The notes under the pieces: generated by a model
Databases searched by the model: none
What the model saw: the letters and a program-made list of their open reading frames with translations, nothing else
What the model was told of the DNA's origin: nothing
Translations under genes and position numbers: made by a program
Part shown: piece after piece, positions 27,395 to 36,978 of the stretch
Layout: the number at the start of each line of letters is the position of its first letter
Position numbering within the stretch: position 1 is the stretch's first letter
Source: Rhizobiales bacterium CCH10-E5
Lineage (GTDB): Bacteria > Pseudomonadota > Alphaproteobacteria > Rhizobiales > Beijerinckiaceae
NCBI GenBank assembly: GCA_001556125.1
Contig: LSIG01000119.1
Coordinates: 1 to 64,000, forward strand
Length of the DNA: 64,000 nt
Reading direction: 5' to 3'

Positions 27395-28324
27395 ATGGAT
27401 CGGACGAACTGCATTCTTCTCGGGGCCCCGGTCCAGGACGGCACCGGCCGGCTCGGCTGCGACATGGGCCCAAGCGCCTTTCGCGCCGCCGGCATCGGCG
27501 AAGCGCTGCGCTCGCTCGGCCATGGCGTCGTCGATCGCGGCAATGTCGCGCCGGCGCCGCTGCGCCCGTTGAGCCATCCCAATCCCGCCATCCATGCGCT
27601 GCCGGAGATCGTCGCCTGGACGGAAGTGCTGTCGCAGGCCGTCTACGACGCCGGCAGCGAAGGCATGCCGATCGTGCTCGGCGGCGATCACAGCCTCGCC
27701 GCAGGGACGCTCGCCGGCCATGCCCGCCTCGCCCAGGAGCGCGGCCGCAAGCTCTTCGTGCTCTGGCTCGACGCGCATCCCGACATGCACACGCTGGAAA
27801 CGACCGAGAGCGGCCATCTTCACGGCGTGCCGATGGCCTATGCGCTCGGCCTGCCGGGTTTCGGCGGCCTCTTTCCCCCGCTCGCCGCCGCGCTTTCTCC
27901 CGAGCGGGTCTGCATGATGGGGCTGCGCAGCGTCGATCCGGCGGAGCGTCAGGTGCTCGCCGCCACGGGTCTGCGCGTTCACGACATGCGCGCCATCGAC
28001 GAGAACGGTGTCGCGGCGCTGCTGCGCGGCTTTCTCGACGAGGTCGCGGCGCAGGACGGGCTGCTCCATGTCAGCCTCGACGTCGACTTCCTCGATCCCG
28101 ACATCGCGCCCGGCGTCGGCACCACCGTTCCCGGCGGGGCCACCTTCCGCGAGGCGCATCTGATCATGGAGATGCTGCATGACAGCGGCCGCGTCGCCAG
28201 CCTCGATCTGGTCGAACTCAACCCTTTTCTCGACGAGCGCGGCCGCACGGCGCGGCTGATGGTCGATCTGACAGCCAGCCTGATGGGCCGCAGCGTGCTC
28301 GACCGCCCGACCCGGAGCTTCTGA
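27395..28324 (+). CDS. rocF: Arginase
   Basis: Mn-dependent hydrolase that splits arginine into ornithine and urea. 309 residues, full length. Metal-binding motifs: GGDHS at 96-100, DAHPDMHT at 126-133 and DVDFLDP in the last third; substrate-binding SGHLHGVPM follows the second. The closing ELNPFLDERGRTARL is typical. The next gene is ornithine cyclodeaminase, 2 bp after the stop, giving a two-step route from arginine to proline. Confidence 0.95.
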   Translation: MDRTNCILLGAPVQDGTGRLGCDMGPSAFRAAGIGEALRSLGHGVVDRGNVAPAPLRPLSHPNPAIHALPEIVAWTEVLSQAVYDAGSEGMPIVLGGDHSLAAGTLAGHARLAQERGRKLFVLWLDAHPDMHTLETTESGHLHGVPMAYALGLPGFGGLFPPLAAALSPERVCMMGLRSVDPAERQVLAATGLRVHDMRAIDENGVAALLRGFLDEVAAQDGLLHVSLDVDFLDPDIAPGVGTTVPGGATFREAHLIMEMLHDSGRVASLDLVELNPFLDERGRTARLMVDLTASLMGRSVLDRPTRSF

Positions 28325-28326
28325 CG

Positions 28327-29370
28327 ATGGATCGCAAGCTCAACCTCGTCCGCTTCGTCAGTGTCGACCGGATGATGCGCATCATCGGCGCCTGCGGCAT
28401 CGAGTCGGCCCTGGCCGCGCTGGCGAGCGAGATCGAGGCCGACTTTCGGCGCTGGGAGCGGTTCGACAAGACGGCGCGCGTCGCCGCCCACAGCCGTACC
28501 GGCGTCATCGAGCTGATGCCGACCAGCGATGGCGAGCACTACGCCTTCAAATACGTCAACGGCCATCCCGGCAACACGCGTGACGGGCGCCAGACCGTGA
28601 CCGCCTTCGGCGTGCTGTCGGATGTCGCCACCGGCTATCCGCTGCTGCTCAGCGAGATGACGATCCTGACCGCGCTGCGCACCGCCGCGACCTCGGCCCT
28701 GGCGGCGCTCCACCTCGCCCCGCCCGGGGCGCGCTGCATGGCGCTGATCGGCAACGGCGCACAGTCGGAGTTTCAGGCGCTCGCCTTCAAGGCGCTGCTG
28801 GGCGTCGACCGGCTGCGGCTCTACGACATCGACCCTGCGGCCAGCGCGCGCTGCGCCGCCAATCTCGCCGGCTACGGTTTCGACATCGCGCTGTGCGCCT
28901 CCGCCGAGGCCGCGATGCTTGGTGCCGAGATCGTCACCACGGCGACCGCCGACAAGGCCAACGCCACCATCCTCACCGACAACATGGTCGGGCCCGGCCT
29001 GCACATCAACGCCGTCGGCGGCGACTGCCCCGGAAAGACGGAACTGCATCCGGACATCCTGCGCCGCAGCGAGATCTTCGTGGAATTCCCGCCGCAGACC
29101 CGCATTGAGGGGGAGATCCAGCAGCTGCCGACGGATCATCCCGTGACCGAGCTCTGGCGCGTCGTTGCCGGCCAGCATCAGGGCCGGCGCGATCCGCGCC
29201 AGATCACGCTGTTCGACTCGGTCGGCTTCGCGATCGAGGATTTCTCGGCCCTGCGCTGGCTGGCCAAGGAAGCTGCGCGGCAGGGCGAGTATGATGAACT
29301 CGACCTCCTCGCCGACCCCGACGAGCCGCGCGATCTCTTCGGCATGCTGCTGCGAGCCCAACAATTGTAG
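28327..29370 (+). CDS. ocd: Ornithine cyclodeaminase
   Basis: Converts ornithine to proline and ammonia with bound NAD. 347 residues, full length for the bacterial family. Motifs: EYYAFKYVNGHPGN-like substrate segment (HYAFKYVNGHPGNTRDG), TALRTAATSALA, NAD-binding ALIGNGAQSEFQALAF, IVTTATADKANATIL and the conserved NAVGGDCPGKTEL. Operon with arginase 2 bp upstream and control by the divergent Lrp regulator are likely. Confidence 0.95.
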   Translation: MDRKLNLVRFVSVDRMMRIIGACGIESALAALASEIEADFRRWERFDKTARVAAHSRTGVIELMPTSDGEHYAFKYVNGHPGNTRDGRQTVTAFGVLSDVATGYPLLLSEMTILTALRTAATSALAALHLAPPGARCMALIGNGAQSEFQALAFKALLGVDRLRLYDIDPAASARCAANLAGYGFDIALCASAEAAMLGAEIVTTATADKANATILTDNMVGPGLHINAVGGDCPGKTELHPDILRRSEIFVEFPPQTRIEGEIQQLPTDHPVTELWRVVAGQHQGRRDPRQITLFDSVGFAIEDFSALRWLAKEAARQGEYDELDLLADPDEPRDLFGMLLRAQQL

Positions 29371-29461
29371 TTAGGTCGACGGACAGCGGGCACGCCAGCA
29401 ACTCGCGTAGCAGTAACGGACAGATCCGTACCCAGCCGCGCCCGACGCCGGTTGCCGTGCG

Positions 29462-31189
29462 CTAGGCGGCCCGCGGCACCGCACTGCCCAGCGGGCCGGC
29501 CGTGCCGGAGCGGTCGGCGCGAATCCGGAAGGTCTCGACCAGGGCCTGCAATGCCTCGGTGGCCTGCTGGAGGTCCGCAGCCACCTTCGCACTCTGGTCG
29601 GCGACCGAGGAGTTCTGCTGGGTCATCTCGTCCATATGGGCGACGACCCGCGCCACCTCCTCGATGCCATGGGCCTGCTCGCGCGAGGCGCTCTTGATCT
29701 CGTCGAGCGAGGCCGAGACGCTGGTCGAGGAGCCGACGATCTCGGACAGGGCGGAGCCCGCCTCCTTGACCAGCTTCACCCCGCTGGCGACCTGGACGCT
29801 CGAATTGTTGATCAGCCCCGAGATGTCCTTCGCCGCCTCGCCGGAGCGCTGGGCGAGCGTCCGCACCTCAGAGGCGACGACGGCGAAGCCCTTGCCGGCA
29901 TCGCCGGCCCGCGCCGCTTCGACCGCGGCGTTCAGAGCCAGCAGATTCGTCTGGAAGGCGATGTCGTCGATCACCCGGATGATGTCGCCGATATCGGTCG
30001 ACGCCTTCTCGATCCGCTCCATCGCGATGACGGCGTCGGTGACGATCGAGCCGCCGCGGTGGGCGATGTCGTTGGCGGCGGCGCCGAGGCCCGCGGCCTC
30101 CGTGGCCCGCTCGAAGCTCTGCTTGACAGAGGCGGCGAGCTGCTCGGTCGTCGCCGCGGTCTCCTCGAGCGAGGCGGCCTGCTCCTCGGTGCGCTGGGCG
30201 AGGTCGCGGCTGTCGGCGCCGATCCGGCGCGATCCGGTGGTGATCCGACCCGAGATCTGGCCGACGCTCTGGATCACGCCCGAGAAGGTGTCGAGCAGCG
30301 CGTTGACGCCGCGGCAAAGCTCGAAGATCGCGCCGCTCTTGCCTTCCAGCGGCACGCGCCGGGTCAGGTCGTTGCCCTGGGTTGCCGCGATCACCGAGCC
30401 TGTTTCCGCAACGGCGCCAGCCAGCGCCTCGGCCGCCTGCTTTGAGGCGGTGATGTCGGTGGCGTATTTCACCACCTTGTAGGCTTTGCCGAACGGGTCG
30501 AGGATCGGGTTGTAGCTCGCCTGGATCCAGACCTCGCGCCCGCCCTTGCCGATGCGCAGATACTGGTTCTCGTCATGCTCGCCGCGGGCGAGTTTCGCCC
30601 AGAACTGGCGATAGGCTTCGCTCCCGCGCTCAGCGGGCGCGACGAAGATGTCGTGCTTGCGGCCCTTGATCTCGGCGAGGGTGTAGCCGAGCGTCTTGAG
30701 GAAGTTCTCGTTTGCGTCGCGGATGGTGCCGTCGAGATCGAACTCGATCACGGCCTGCGCCTTCTGGATGGCGGCGATCTGGCCTTCCGCGTTCGAGACC
30801 ATGGCCTTCATGGCGGTGATGTCGGTCGCGTATTTGATCACCTTGAACGGCTTGCTGCCGTCCGTGCCGCAGATCGGCGTGTAGGTCGCCTGGAGCCAGA
30901 TCCGGCTGCCGGTCTTGGTGACGCGGGCGAACTCCGCCTGGAAGGCCTTGCCGCTGCGCAGATCGCGCCAGAAGCCCTGATAGGCCACCGAGGCGCGCTC
31001 CTCCGGCGGCACGAAGATCGAATGGTGCTTGCCGACGACCTCGGCGCGCTCATAGCCGACGGTCTTCAGGAAAAGGTCGTTGGCCTCGAGAATGGTGCCG
31101 TCGAGATCGAACTCGATCACGGCCTGCCAGCGCCGGATCGAGGAGGCTTCCGCCAGGGACTGCGTCGTCTTCCTGTTGAAGAAATTCAT
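29462..31189 (-). CDS. Soluble methyl-accepting chemotaxis protein with tandem PAS domains
   Basis: 575 residues with no membrane segment, so a cytoplasmic receptor of Aer-like type. PAS 1 (about 20-125) and PAS 2 (about 140-245) are clear duplicates: [10 protein letters not shown] begins both, and the coding DNA is identical over about 30 bp at each site (near 30727 and 31097). A HAMP-like linker (about 260-320) leads to the MCP signalling domain (about 330-560) with [19 protein letters not shown] and the hairpin tip region. PAS domains of this kind often bind haem or flavin and sense oxygen or redox state. The leader holds two dyads, one of which covers the ribosome site. Confidence 0.94.
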   Translation of the reverse strand: MNFFNRKTTQSLAEASSIRRWQAVIEFDLDGTILEANDLFLKTVGYERAEVVGKHHSIFVPPEERASVAYQGFWRDLRSGKAFQAEFARVTKTGSRIWLQATYTPICGTDGSKPFKVIKYATDITAMKAMVSNAEGQIAAIQKAQAVIEFDLDGTIRDANENFLKTLGYTLAEIKGRKHDIFVAPAERGSEAYRQFWAKLARGEHDENQYLRIGKGGREVWIQASYNPILDPFGKAYKVVKYATDITASKQAAEALAGAVAETGSVIAATQGNDLTRRVPLEGKSGAIFELCRGVNALLDTFSGVIQSVGQISGRITTGSRRIGADSRDLAQRTEEQAASLEETAATTEQLAASVKQSFERATEAAGLGAAANDIAHRGGSIVTDAVIAMERIEKASTDIGDIIRVIDDIAFQTNLLALNAAVEAARAGDAGKGFAVVASEVRTLAQRSGEAAKDISGLINNSSVQVASGVKLVKEAGSALSEIVGSSTSVSASLDEIKSASREQAHGIEEVARVVAHMDEMTQQNSSVADQSAKVAADLQQATEALQALVETFRIRADRSGTAGPLGSAVPRAA

Positions 31190-31194
31190 CGTTG

Positions 31195-31228
31195 GGTTCC
31201 TGACCGTTATGCCGCTGGGTCAGGAACC
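31195..31228 (-). promoter_or_regulatory. Perfect 11-bp stem-loop covering the chemoreceptor ribosome site
   Basis: GGTTCCTGACC (31195-31205) pairs with GGTCAGGAACC (31218-31228) around a 12-base loop. In the minus-strand mRNA the arm next to the start contains AGGA, 8 bases before the ATG at 31189, so folding would hide the Shine-Dalgarno sequence. Confidence 0.65.
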
Positions 31229-31260
31229 TTGGCGATTCAGGTTACCAAAGGATTGCAATC

Positions 31261-31278
31261 TGGTTCCATGTGGAACCA
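31261..31278. promoter_or_regulatory. Perfect dyad TGGTTCCA-TG-TGGAACCA
   Basis: 18-bp palindrome between motB and the chemoreceptor gene. It shares the GGTTCC/GGAACC half-sites with the stem-loop 33 bp away, as if both were sites for the same binding factor. Confidence 0.5.
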
Positions 31279-31304
31279 TTTTGGCTCTGTTTCCCCGCGA
31301 TGCC

Positions 31305-32165
31305 TCAGCGCAGCACGTTGGGCGGCAGGGGCGGCTCCGCGTTCAGCAGCGTGATCGTCACGCGCCGATTCTGCGGAATGTAGGGATTGTCGGGAAAGAC
31401 CGGCTCGGTGTCGGCGCGCCCCGCCACGAAAGCGAAGCGGTCGCTCGGGAAGCCCGCACCGGAGAGGATCTCGCGCACGGCGAGCGCGCGGCCGGCGGTC
31501 AGGCTCCAGGCGTCGGTGGTTTCCATCGAGCCCGGCCGCGCGCTCGAGGTATGGCCGGTGACGGAGAGCCGGTTCGGCAGCCGGCGCAGCGTCGGCGCCA
31601 GTGCCTCGAGCACGCGGCGTGTGCGCTCATGCGGCTGCACCGATCCCTCGGGGAACATGGAGCGGCCGTATTCGTCCACGAGCGAGACGTTCAGCCCGTC
31701 CTTCGTCGGCTCGATCAGGATGTTGCGTGAGAGTTCGGAGATTTCCGGCATGGTCTGGAACGCCTGACGGATGCTGACCATGGCGCTGTGCAGGGACTGC
31801 TGGTTCGCCGCGGGCCGGCTGAGTTCGCGGTCCCAGCTGGTCCGGCGCGCGCCGTCATCCTGCCCGGAGGTGCCCATGGCCGCATCGCGCGGCGACGAGG
31901 ATTTGTTGCCCGATTTGTCGAGAGCGGTGCCCATCAGCAGGCCGCCGGCGCCGCTGTTGCTAGGGCTGACCGCCGCGGGAGCGAAATACTCCGCCAAGCC
32001 GACCTTCTGCTCCTGCGTGGTCATGCTGATCAGCCACATCAGCAGGAAAAAGGCCATCATCGCGGTCACGAAATCCGCATAGGCGATCTTCCAGGCCCCG
32101 CCATGGTGGCCATGGGCGGCCTTCTTGATCTTCTTGATGATGATCGGCTGGACCGGCTTATCCAT
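31305..32165 (-). CDS. motB: Flagellar motor stator protein MotB
   Basis: 286 residues from ATG 32165, giving the usual short cytoplasmic N-terminus (IIIKKIKKAAHGHHGGAWK). One membrane helix follows with the proton-carrying Asp in YADFVTAMMAFFLLMWLI. A linker and plug precede the C-terminal OmpA-like peptidoglycan-binding domain (about 150-275: LSVTGHTSS, ALAVREILSGAGFPSDRF, NRRVTITLL). It forms the stator with MotA, encoded 28 bp upstream. The rest of the flagellar cluster is outside the window. Confidence 0.95.
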   Translation of the reverse strand: MDKPVQPIIIKKIKKAAHGHHGGAWKIAYADFVTAMMAFFLLMWLISMTTQEQKVGLAEYFAPAAVSPSNSGAGGLLMGTALDKSGNKSSSPRDAAMGTSGQDDGARRTSWDRELSRPAANQQSLHSAMVSIRQAFQTMPEISELSRNILIEPTKDGLNVSLVDEYGRSMFPEGSVQPHERTRRVLEALAPTLRRLPNRLSVTGHTSSARPGSMETTDAWSLTAGRALAVREILSGAGFPSDRFAFVAGRADTEPVFPDNPYIPQNRRVTITLLNAEPPLPPNVLR

Positions 32166-32193
32166 GGGAACCCCGCTGGAAAGGGAAAGAGGG

Positions 32194-33051
32194 TCAGGCG
32201 GGGAGATTGGCCGTCGACGCTTCAACTTCCGCGAAGGTCGGGCGGACGTCGCTCATCAGCGCCTTGCGGGCGAATTCGACCGCCATCACCGGCGGCTGGC
32301 CGGCGATATGGGCCAGCAGGCCGGCCTTGAGCGAGAGATAGTATTTCGACTCGGCCTCGAAGGTGCTCTTCAGCGAGGCCGCCATCGGGCTGAAGAAGCC
32401 ATAGGCGACGAAGACGCCGAAGAAGGTGCCGACCAGCGCGCCGCCGATGAGATGGCCGAGCACCTCCGGCGGCTCGGTGATCGAACCCATCGTCTTGATC
32501 ACGCCCAGCACGGCCGCGACGATGCCCAGAGCCGGCGTGCCGTCGGCGATCGACTGCATGGCCCCGACGATCCGCTCCTGCTCCTGGTGGTGGGTCTCCA
32601 GCTCCTCGTCCATCAGCGCGTCGATCTCATGGACGTTGTTGGCGCCCATGGTCAGCATGCGCATGTAGTCGCACACGAACTCGACCGCGTGATGGTTGTT
32701 GGCGAAGCTCGGGAAGGCGTTGAACAGCGACGAGTCGTGCGGATTCTCGATGTGCTGCTCGATTGCCAGCATGCCCTTCTGCTTGATCAGCTTGTAGAGC
32801 GAGTACTGCATTCCCAGCAGCTCGACATAGTCTTCCTGCTTGTATTTCGGCCCCTTCATCAGCGTGCCGAACATGGACGGCACGGCCTTGAGCACCGGGC
32901 CGGGATTGCCGATGACGAAGGCACCGATCGCCGCGCCGAGGATGATGACGAACTCGAAGGGCTGCCAGAGCACGCCGAGCTTCCCGCCCATCGCGGCATA
33001 GCCGCCGAAGACGCAGAGGATGACGATGATCGAGCCGACGATGAGCCGCAT
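32194..33051 (-). CDS. motA: Flagellar motor stator protein MotA
   Basis: 285 residues from ATG 33051, after a GAGGGTAG site. Four hydrophobic segments and the large cytoplasmic loop of MotA are present: GGYAAMGGKLGVLWQPFEF at the first/second helix, ALMDEELETHHQE in the loop, and GIVAAVLGVIKTMGSI with the conserved Pro region PPEVLGHLIGGALVGTFFG at helices three and four. It is first gene of motA-motB. Confidence 0.95.
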   Translation of the reverse strand: MRLIVGSIIVILCVFGGYAAMGGKLGVLWQPFEFVIILGAAIGAFVIGNPGPVLKAVPSMFGTLMKGPKYKQEDYVELLGMQYSLYKLIKQKGMLAIEQHIENPHDSSLFNAFPSFANNHHAVEFVCDYMRMLTMGANNVHEIDALMDEELETHHQEQERIVGAMQSIADGTPALGIVAAVLGVIKTMGSITEPPEVLGHLIGGALVGTFFGVFVAYGFFSPMAASLKSTFEAESKYYLSLKAGLLAHIAGQPPVMAVEFARKALMSDVRPTFAEVEASTANLPA

Positions 33052-33342
33052 GGCGATTACTACCCTCGCGCCGCCGCAGGAAAAGCCCACGCGAAGCCAC
33101 TGGTGATCCCGGAAACTCGCCGATTGAGGTTAATGGCGGGTTTAGAGCCGGGCTTCGCGCACCCTGCCGCGCCCCGATTAACGCTGCGTCACGGTGAAGC
33201 GGAGGCCGCCGCGGCGCCGCGCAGCCTTGCAAGGCCGGCCGCACCTCCTGCACGGGAGCTGACGCCGGAGGTCGTAGGAGCAGACCGGCCGGCGGCCGCA
33301 AATCCGGCTGATGGTCCAAGGCTTTGAGGGTTGCGGGCGCTC

Positions 33343-34251
33343 TTACGTCTCCGTCGGCGGGACGGGCTTTTCGACGATCTCGCGCATCAGCCATTCCACG
33401 AAAGCCTGAACCTCGGGATTGGCACGCTCCGCACGTCGATAGATCAGGCGATGGGCCACGACGCCGATGCCGGTCGGGCCGAGCGGCATGACGAGGCGGC
33501 CGGCGGCCAGCAGGTCGCGCGCCTGCAAGGTCGATTCGAGCGCGAGGCCGAGCCCGTCGACCGCGGCGGCCAGAGCGAGATGGGCGCGGTCGAACTGCAG
33601 GCCGCGGGCGCTCAGGGGCACGAAGGGCGCATGACGCGCGGCCCACTGGTCCCATGGAACCACGCAGCGCAGCGAGTGGATCAGCGGCACGCGCGCGATG
33701 TCGTCCGCCGTCTCCAGCCCATGAGTGGCCACGAAGGCGGGGCTGGCGAGCGGGACGATCAGCTCCTCGCCCAGCGCCACCGCCTCGCAATCCTCCGGAA
33801 CGGGCCGCGCATACTGGATGTCGATGAGGATGCCGTCCTGCCCGAGCCGGGCCGGCTCATGGCTGGCGAAGAGCGCGACGTCGATGCTGGGGTGCTCGCG
33901 CAGGAACTGGCCGAGCCGCGGCATCAGCCAGAGCGTGGCGAGGCTGGGCGAGGCATGGATCGGCAGCCGCCTGACGCCGGCCCCGGAGGCGACGCGGATC
34001 GTCGCCGTCATCAGCCGCGCGAAGCTCTCGCCGATCGAGGCGGAATAGGTCAGCGCCTCCTCGGTCGGGACGACGCTGCGCCGCACGCGCAGGAACAGGG
34101 GCCGACCCAGCATGCCTTCGAGCGCGCGCATCTGGTGACTGATCGCCGAGGGCGTCAGGTTCATCAGCTTGGCCGCGCCCGAGAAGCTGCCCGCCTCCAT
34201 CACGGCGCGGAAGGTCTGCAGCCATTGCAGCGGTGGCATTCCTCCGATCAT
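33343..34251 (-). CDS. LysR family transcriptional regulator (GcvA-like)
   Basis: 302 residues. Helix-turn-helix at about 8-65 (LQWLQTFRAVMEAGSFSGAAKLMNLTPSAISHQ), then the periplasmic-binding-fold effector domain (RLPIHASPSLATLWLMPRL, ILIDIQYARPVPED). Start 34251 or 34239; neither has a well-spaced ribosome site. It is divergent from the oxidoreductase-TRAP operon 245 bp away and is its likely regulator. The 291 bp between its stop and motA contain no gene I can support. Confidence 0.92.
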   Translation of the reverse strand: MIGGMPPLQWLQTFRAVMEAGSFSGAAKLMNLTPSAISHQMRALEGMLGRPLFLRVRRSVVPTEEALTYSASIGESFARLMTATIRVASGAGVRRLPIHASPSLATLWLMPRLGQFLREHPSIDVALFASHEPARLGQDGILIDIQYARPVPEDCEAVALGEELIVPLASPAFVATHGLETADDIARVPLIHSLRCVVPWDQWAARHAPFVPLSARGLQFDRAHLALAAAVDGLGLALESTLQARDLLAAGRLVMPLGPTGIGVVAHRLIYRRAERANPEVQAFVEWLMREIVEKPVPPTET

Positions 34252-34496
34252 CGATGAGCCCTATTCGTCGATCACGCCAAAATTCTTCGTTTTTCGCCCG
34301 AGCGAACCCCATGTTACGCCTGAAGCATGAGGAATGCAGCTCATCAAACGAAGCTGCGGCCCGCAGGGAGGAAAACGCGCCGGCAGCCGGCGCCAGGTGA
34401 CGCGCAGCCGCGTACGCCACCGTCCTCCATGCGTGCCTCCTCCACAAACGGGATGTCCGGCCCCAATGGCCGGCCTGGCGAGGAAAGAACCGGCGC

Positions 34497-35837
34497 ATGA
34501 ACCTGCACAGACTGCTTCTCGAACGGAAAGCCGCCGGCAAGCCGGTCACCGTCGCCATCATCGGCGCGGGCAAGTTCGGCACGATGTTCCTCTCCCAGGC
34601 GCGCAGCACGGACGGGATGCACATCGTCGGCGTGGCCGATCTCAACACCGCCCGCGCCCGCTCGCAGCTGAAGCTGGCCTGCTGGCCGCAGGAGCAATAT
34701 GCGGCGGCCTCCATCGACGATGCCCTGAAGAACGGCGCGACGCTCGTCACCGAGGATGGCGACGCGCTGATCGACCATCCCGGTGTCGAGGTCATCATCG
34801 AGGCGACGGGCGATCCGGGCGCCGGCATCCGTTTCGCGATGCGCGCCATTGCCAATGGCAAGCACATCGTCATGGTCAATGTCGAGGCTGATGCCTGCGC
34901 GGGGCCCCTGCTGGCGCGCAAGGCCCGCGAGGCCGGTGTCGTCTATTCGTTGGCCTGGGGCGATCAGCCGGCCCTGATCGCGGACCATGTCGACTGGGCC
35001 CGCGCGGCCGGCTTCCGCGTCGTCTGCGCAGGCAAGGGCACGCGCTACCACCCGACCTATCATCAGTCGACGCCCGACACGGTCTGGGACATCCTCGACA
35101 AGTACATGAAGATCAAGGATCGCAATTCGATCAACCCGAAGATGTTCAACTCCTTCGTCGACGGCACCAAGTCGGGCATCGAGATGACGGCCGTCTGCAA
35201 TGCGACGGGGCTCGAATCCCAGGCCGAGGGCCTGTCCTTCCCGCCGGCGACCCGGTTCGAGCATGCCGAGATCTGCAAGCCGAAAGCCGATGGCGGCGTG
35301 CTCGAGCGGGCCGGCGTCACCGAAGTCACCTCCTCGGTCTATCGCGACGGCACGGATGTGCCCCACAGCCTGGTCATGGGCACCTATGTCGTCTTCGAAT
35401 CCGACAGCGCCTATAGCGAGGAGTGCTTCCGGGAGTATTCGATGCTGCCCGACAAGAGCGGCCGCTATGCCTGCCTCTACCGGCCGATCCACATGATCGG
35501 GCTCGAACTCGGAATCTCGGTCGCCTCGGCAGCGCTGCGCCACGAGCCGACGGGCGCGCCGATTTGCTTCAATTCCGACGTCGTCGCCACCGCCAAGCGG
35601 GACCTCAAGGCCGGCGAGATGCTGGATGGCGAGGGCGGCTTCTGCGTCTGGGGCAAGCAGACACCGGCCAAGACCTCGCTGGCAGAGGGCTATCTGCCGC
35701 TCGGCCTCGCCCATCGCGTCAAGCTCAAGCACGACATCGCGCTGGGCCAGCGACTGAAATGGTCGGACGTCGCCTTCGATGCCGACGATGCCGCGGTCAA
35801 GGTTCGCCGCGAGATGGAGGATCACTTCCGGGGCTGA
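34497..35837 (+). CDS. NAD(P)-dependent oxidoreductase with C-terminal SAF domain (COG4091, homoserine-dehydrogenase-like)
   Basis: 446 residues. N-terminal Rossmann fold (VTVAIIGAGKFGTMFLSQA, IVGVADLNTARA, VIIEATGDPGAGI), a central catalytic part (ALIADHVDWARAAGF, KGTRYHPTYHQSTPD) and a C-terminal SAF-like domain (VVATAKRDLKAGEMLDGEGG, HRVKLKHDIALGQRL). The family is annotated as predicted homoserine dehydrogenase, but members act in uptake operons for unusual sugar acids and polyols, which fits the TRAP genes here. It probably oxidises the imported compound. The substrate is unknown. Confidence 0.88.
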   Translation: MNLHRLLLERKAAGKPVTVAIIGAGKFGTMFLSQARSTDGMHIVGVADLNTARARSQLKLACWPQEQYAAASIDDALKNGATLVTEDGDALIDHPGVEVIIEATGDPGAGIRFAMRAIANGKHIVMVNVEADACAGPLLARKAREAGVVYSLAWGDQPALIADHVDWARAAGFRVVCAGKGTRYHPTYHQSTPDTVWDILDKYMKIKDRNSINPKMFNSFVDGTKSGIEMTAVCNATGLESQAEGLSFPPATRFEHAEICKPKADGGVLERAGVTEVTSSVYRDGTDVPHSLVMGTYVVFESDSAYSEECFREYSMLPDKSGRYACLYRPIHMIGLELGISVASAALRHEPTGAPICFNSDVVATAKRDLKAGEMLDGEGGFCVWGKQTPAKTSLAEGYLPLGLAHRVKLKHDIALGQRLKWSDVAFDADDAAVKVRREMEDHFRG

Positions 35838-35913
35838 CGCCGCCCCGGCCCAGCAGTGCAGACCGGCGAGAGCCCGAGATAACGGGCCGGCCAAACCGTC
35901 CAGGGAGGACATC

Positions 35914-36909
35914 ATGACCAAGATCAGAGCAGACCAGCCGACCCGCCGGACCGTCCTGGCAGGAGCCGCGCTCGGCGCGGGCCTCATCGCCATGCCCGGC
36001 ATCCTGCGGGCCCAGCAGCTGAAATGGATCGGCGCCTCGGCGACGCCGCAGACCGACTTCATCGCCCAGAGTCTCGACGTGTTCGCCGCGCGCGTGAAGG
36101 AGCTGACCAAGGGCCAGATCGACATCGCCTCGCACCATGCCGGCGCCCTCGGCGGCGAGCGCGAGAATGTCGAGGGGCTGCTGCAGGGCTCGATCCATGT
36201 CGCGACGCCGGGCGCCGCCCTGCTCGCCGGCTGGTACAAGCCGGCCGAGGTCTTCACCTATCCCTATCTGTTCAAGAACGTCGCCCACAAGGACAAGGTC
36301 ATGACCGCGATCATGACCGAATACGGCAACGACGTCGCGGCGCAGGCCAAGCTGCGCCCACTCGGCGCCATCCCGCGCATGCCGCGCCAGCTCTCCTCCA
36401 GCCGCGTGGTCAAGACGCCGGCCGATCTCAAGGGCTTCAAGATCCGCGTGCCCGAGACGACGATGTGGCGCCGGACCTTCGAGCGCTTCGGCGCCTCGCC
36501 GACGCCGCTGCCCTGGCCGGAGGTATTCCAGGCGCTGAAATCGGGTGTGATCGAGGGTCAGGAGAACCCGATGGCACTGACCTTCAACGGCGGCATCTTC
36601 GACGTGAACAAGAACCTCGCGCTGACCGAGCACATGATGCAGGACAACATGATCGTAATCTCGGAAGCGAGCTTCCGTGCGGTCAGCGAGGACCAGCGCA
36701 AGGCCCTCGTCCAGGCCGCTCGCGACATGGAGGATACGCTGCGTCCGAAGGTGATCGCCGACGACGACCGCATTCTCGGCCTGGTCAAGGCCAAGAACAT
36801 CGCGATCAACGATGTCGACAAGGACGCCTTCCGCAAGACGCTCGAAGGCATGGAGACCGAGTTCGCCCATGTGAAGAAATGGGTCGACCGGATCAAGACG
36901 ATCGCCTGA
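35914..36909 (+). CDS. dctP: TRAP transporter substrate-binding protein DctP family
   Basis: 331 residues from ATG 35914, preceded by GGGAGGA. The leader has twin arginines (TRRTVLAGAALGAGLIAMPG), so it is probably exported by Tat. DctP features include the Arg-containing ligand stretch LKGFKIRVPETTMWRRTFERFGASPTPLPWPEVFQAL and GVIEGQENPMA. It captures a carboxylated ligand for the DctQM permease encoded next. Confidence 0.95.
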   Translation: MTKIRADQPTRRTVLAGAALGAGLIAMPGILRAQQLKWIGASATPQTDFIAQSLDVFAARVKELTKGQIDIASHHAGALGGERENVEGLLQGSIHVATPGAALLAGWYKPAEVFTYPYLFKNVAHKDKVMTAIMTEYGNDVAAQAKLRPLGAIPRMPRQLSSSRVVKTPADLKGFKIRVPETTMWRRTFERFGASPTPLPWPEVFQALKSGVIEGQENPMALTFNGGIFDVNKNLALTEHMMQDNMIVISEASFRAVSEDQRKALVQAARDMEDTLRPKVIADDDRILGLVKAKNIAINDVDKDAFRKTLEGMETEFAHVKKWVDRIKTIA

Positions 36910-36978
36910 TCACCGGATCGCCACCGTTGCCGGGCCCGCCGCGGGCCCGGCACCTTGTCCTCTCGTGACGGGATTGCT

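Noticed and set aside
31229..31260. GTAACC (minus strand) upstream of the chemoreceptor as a sigma-F promoter
   Set aside because: No CGAA at 16 bp spacing.
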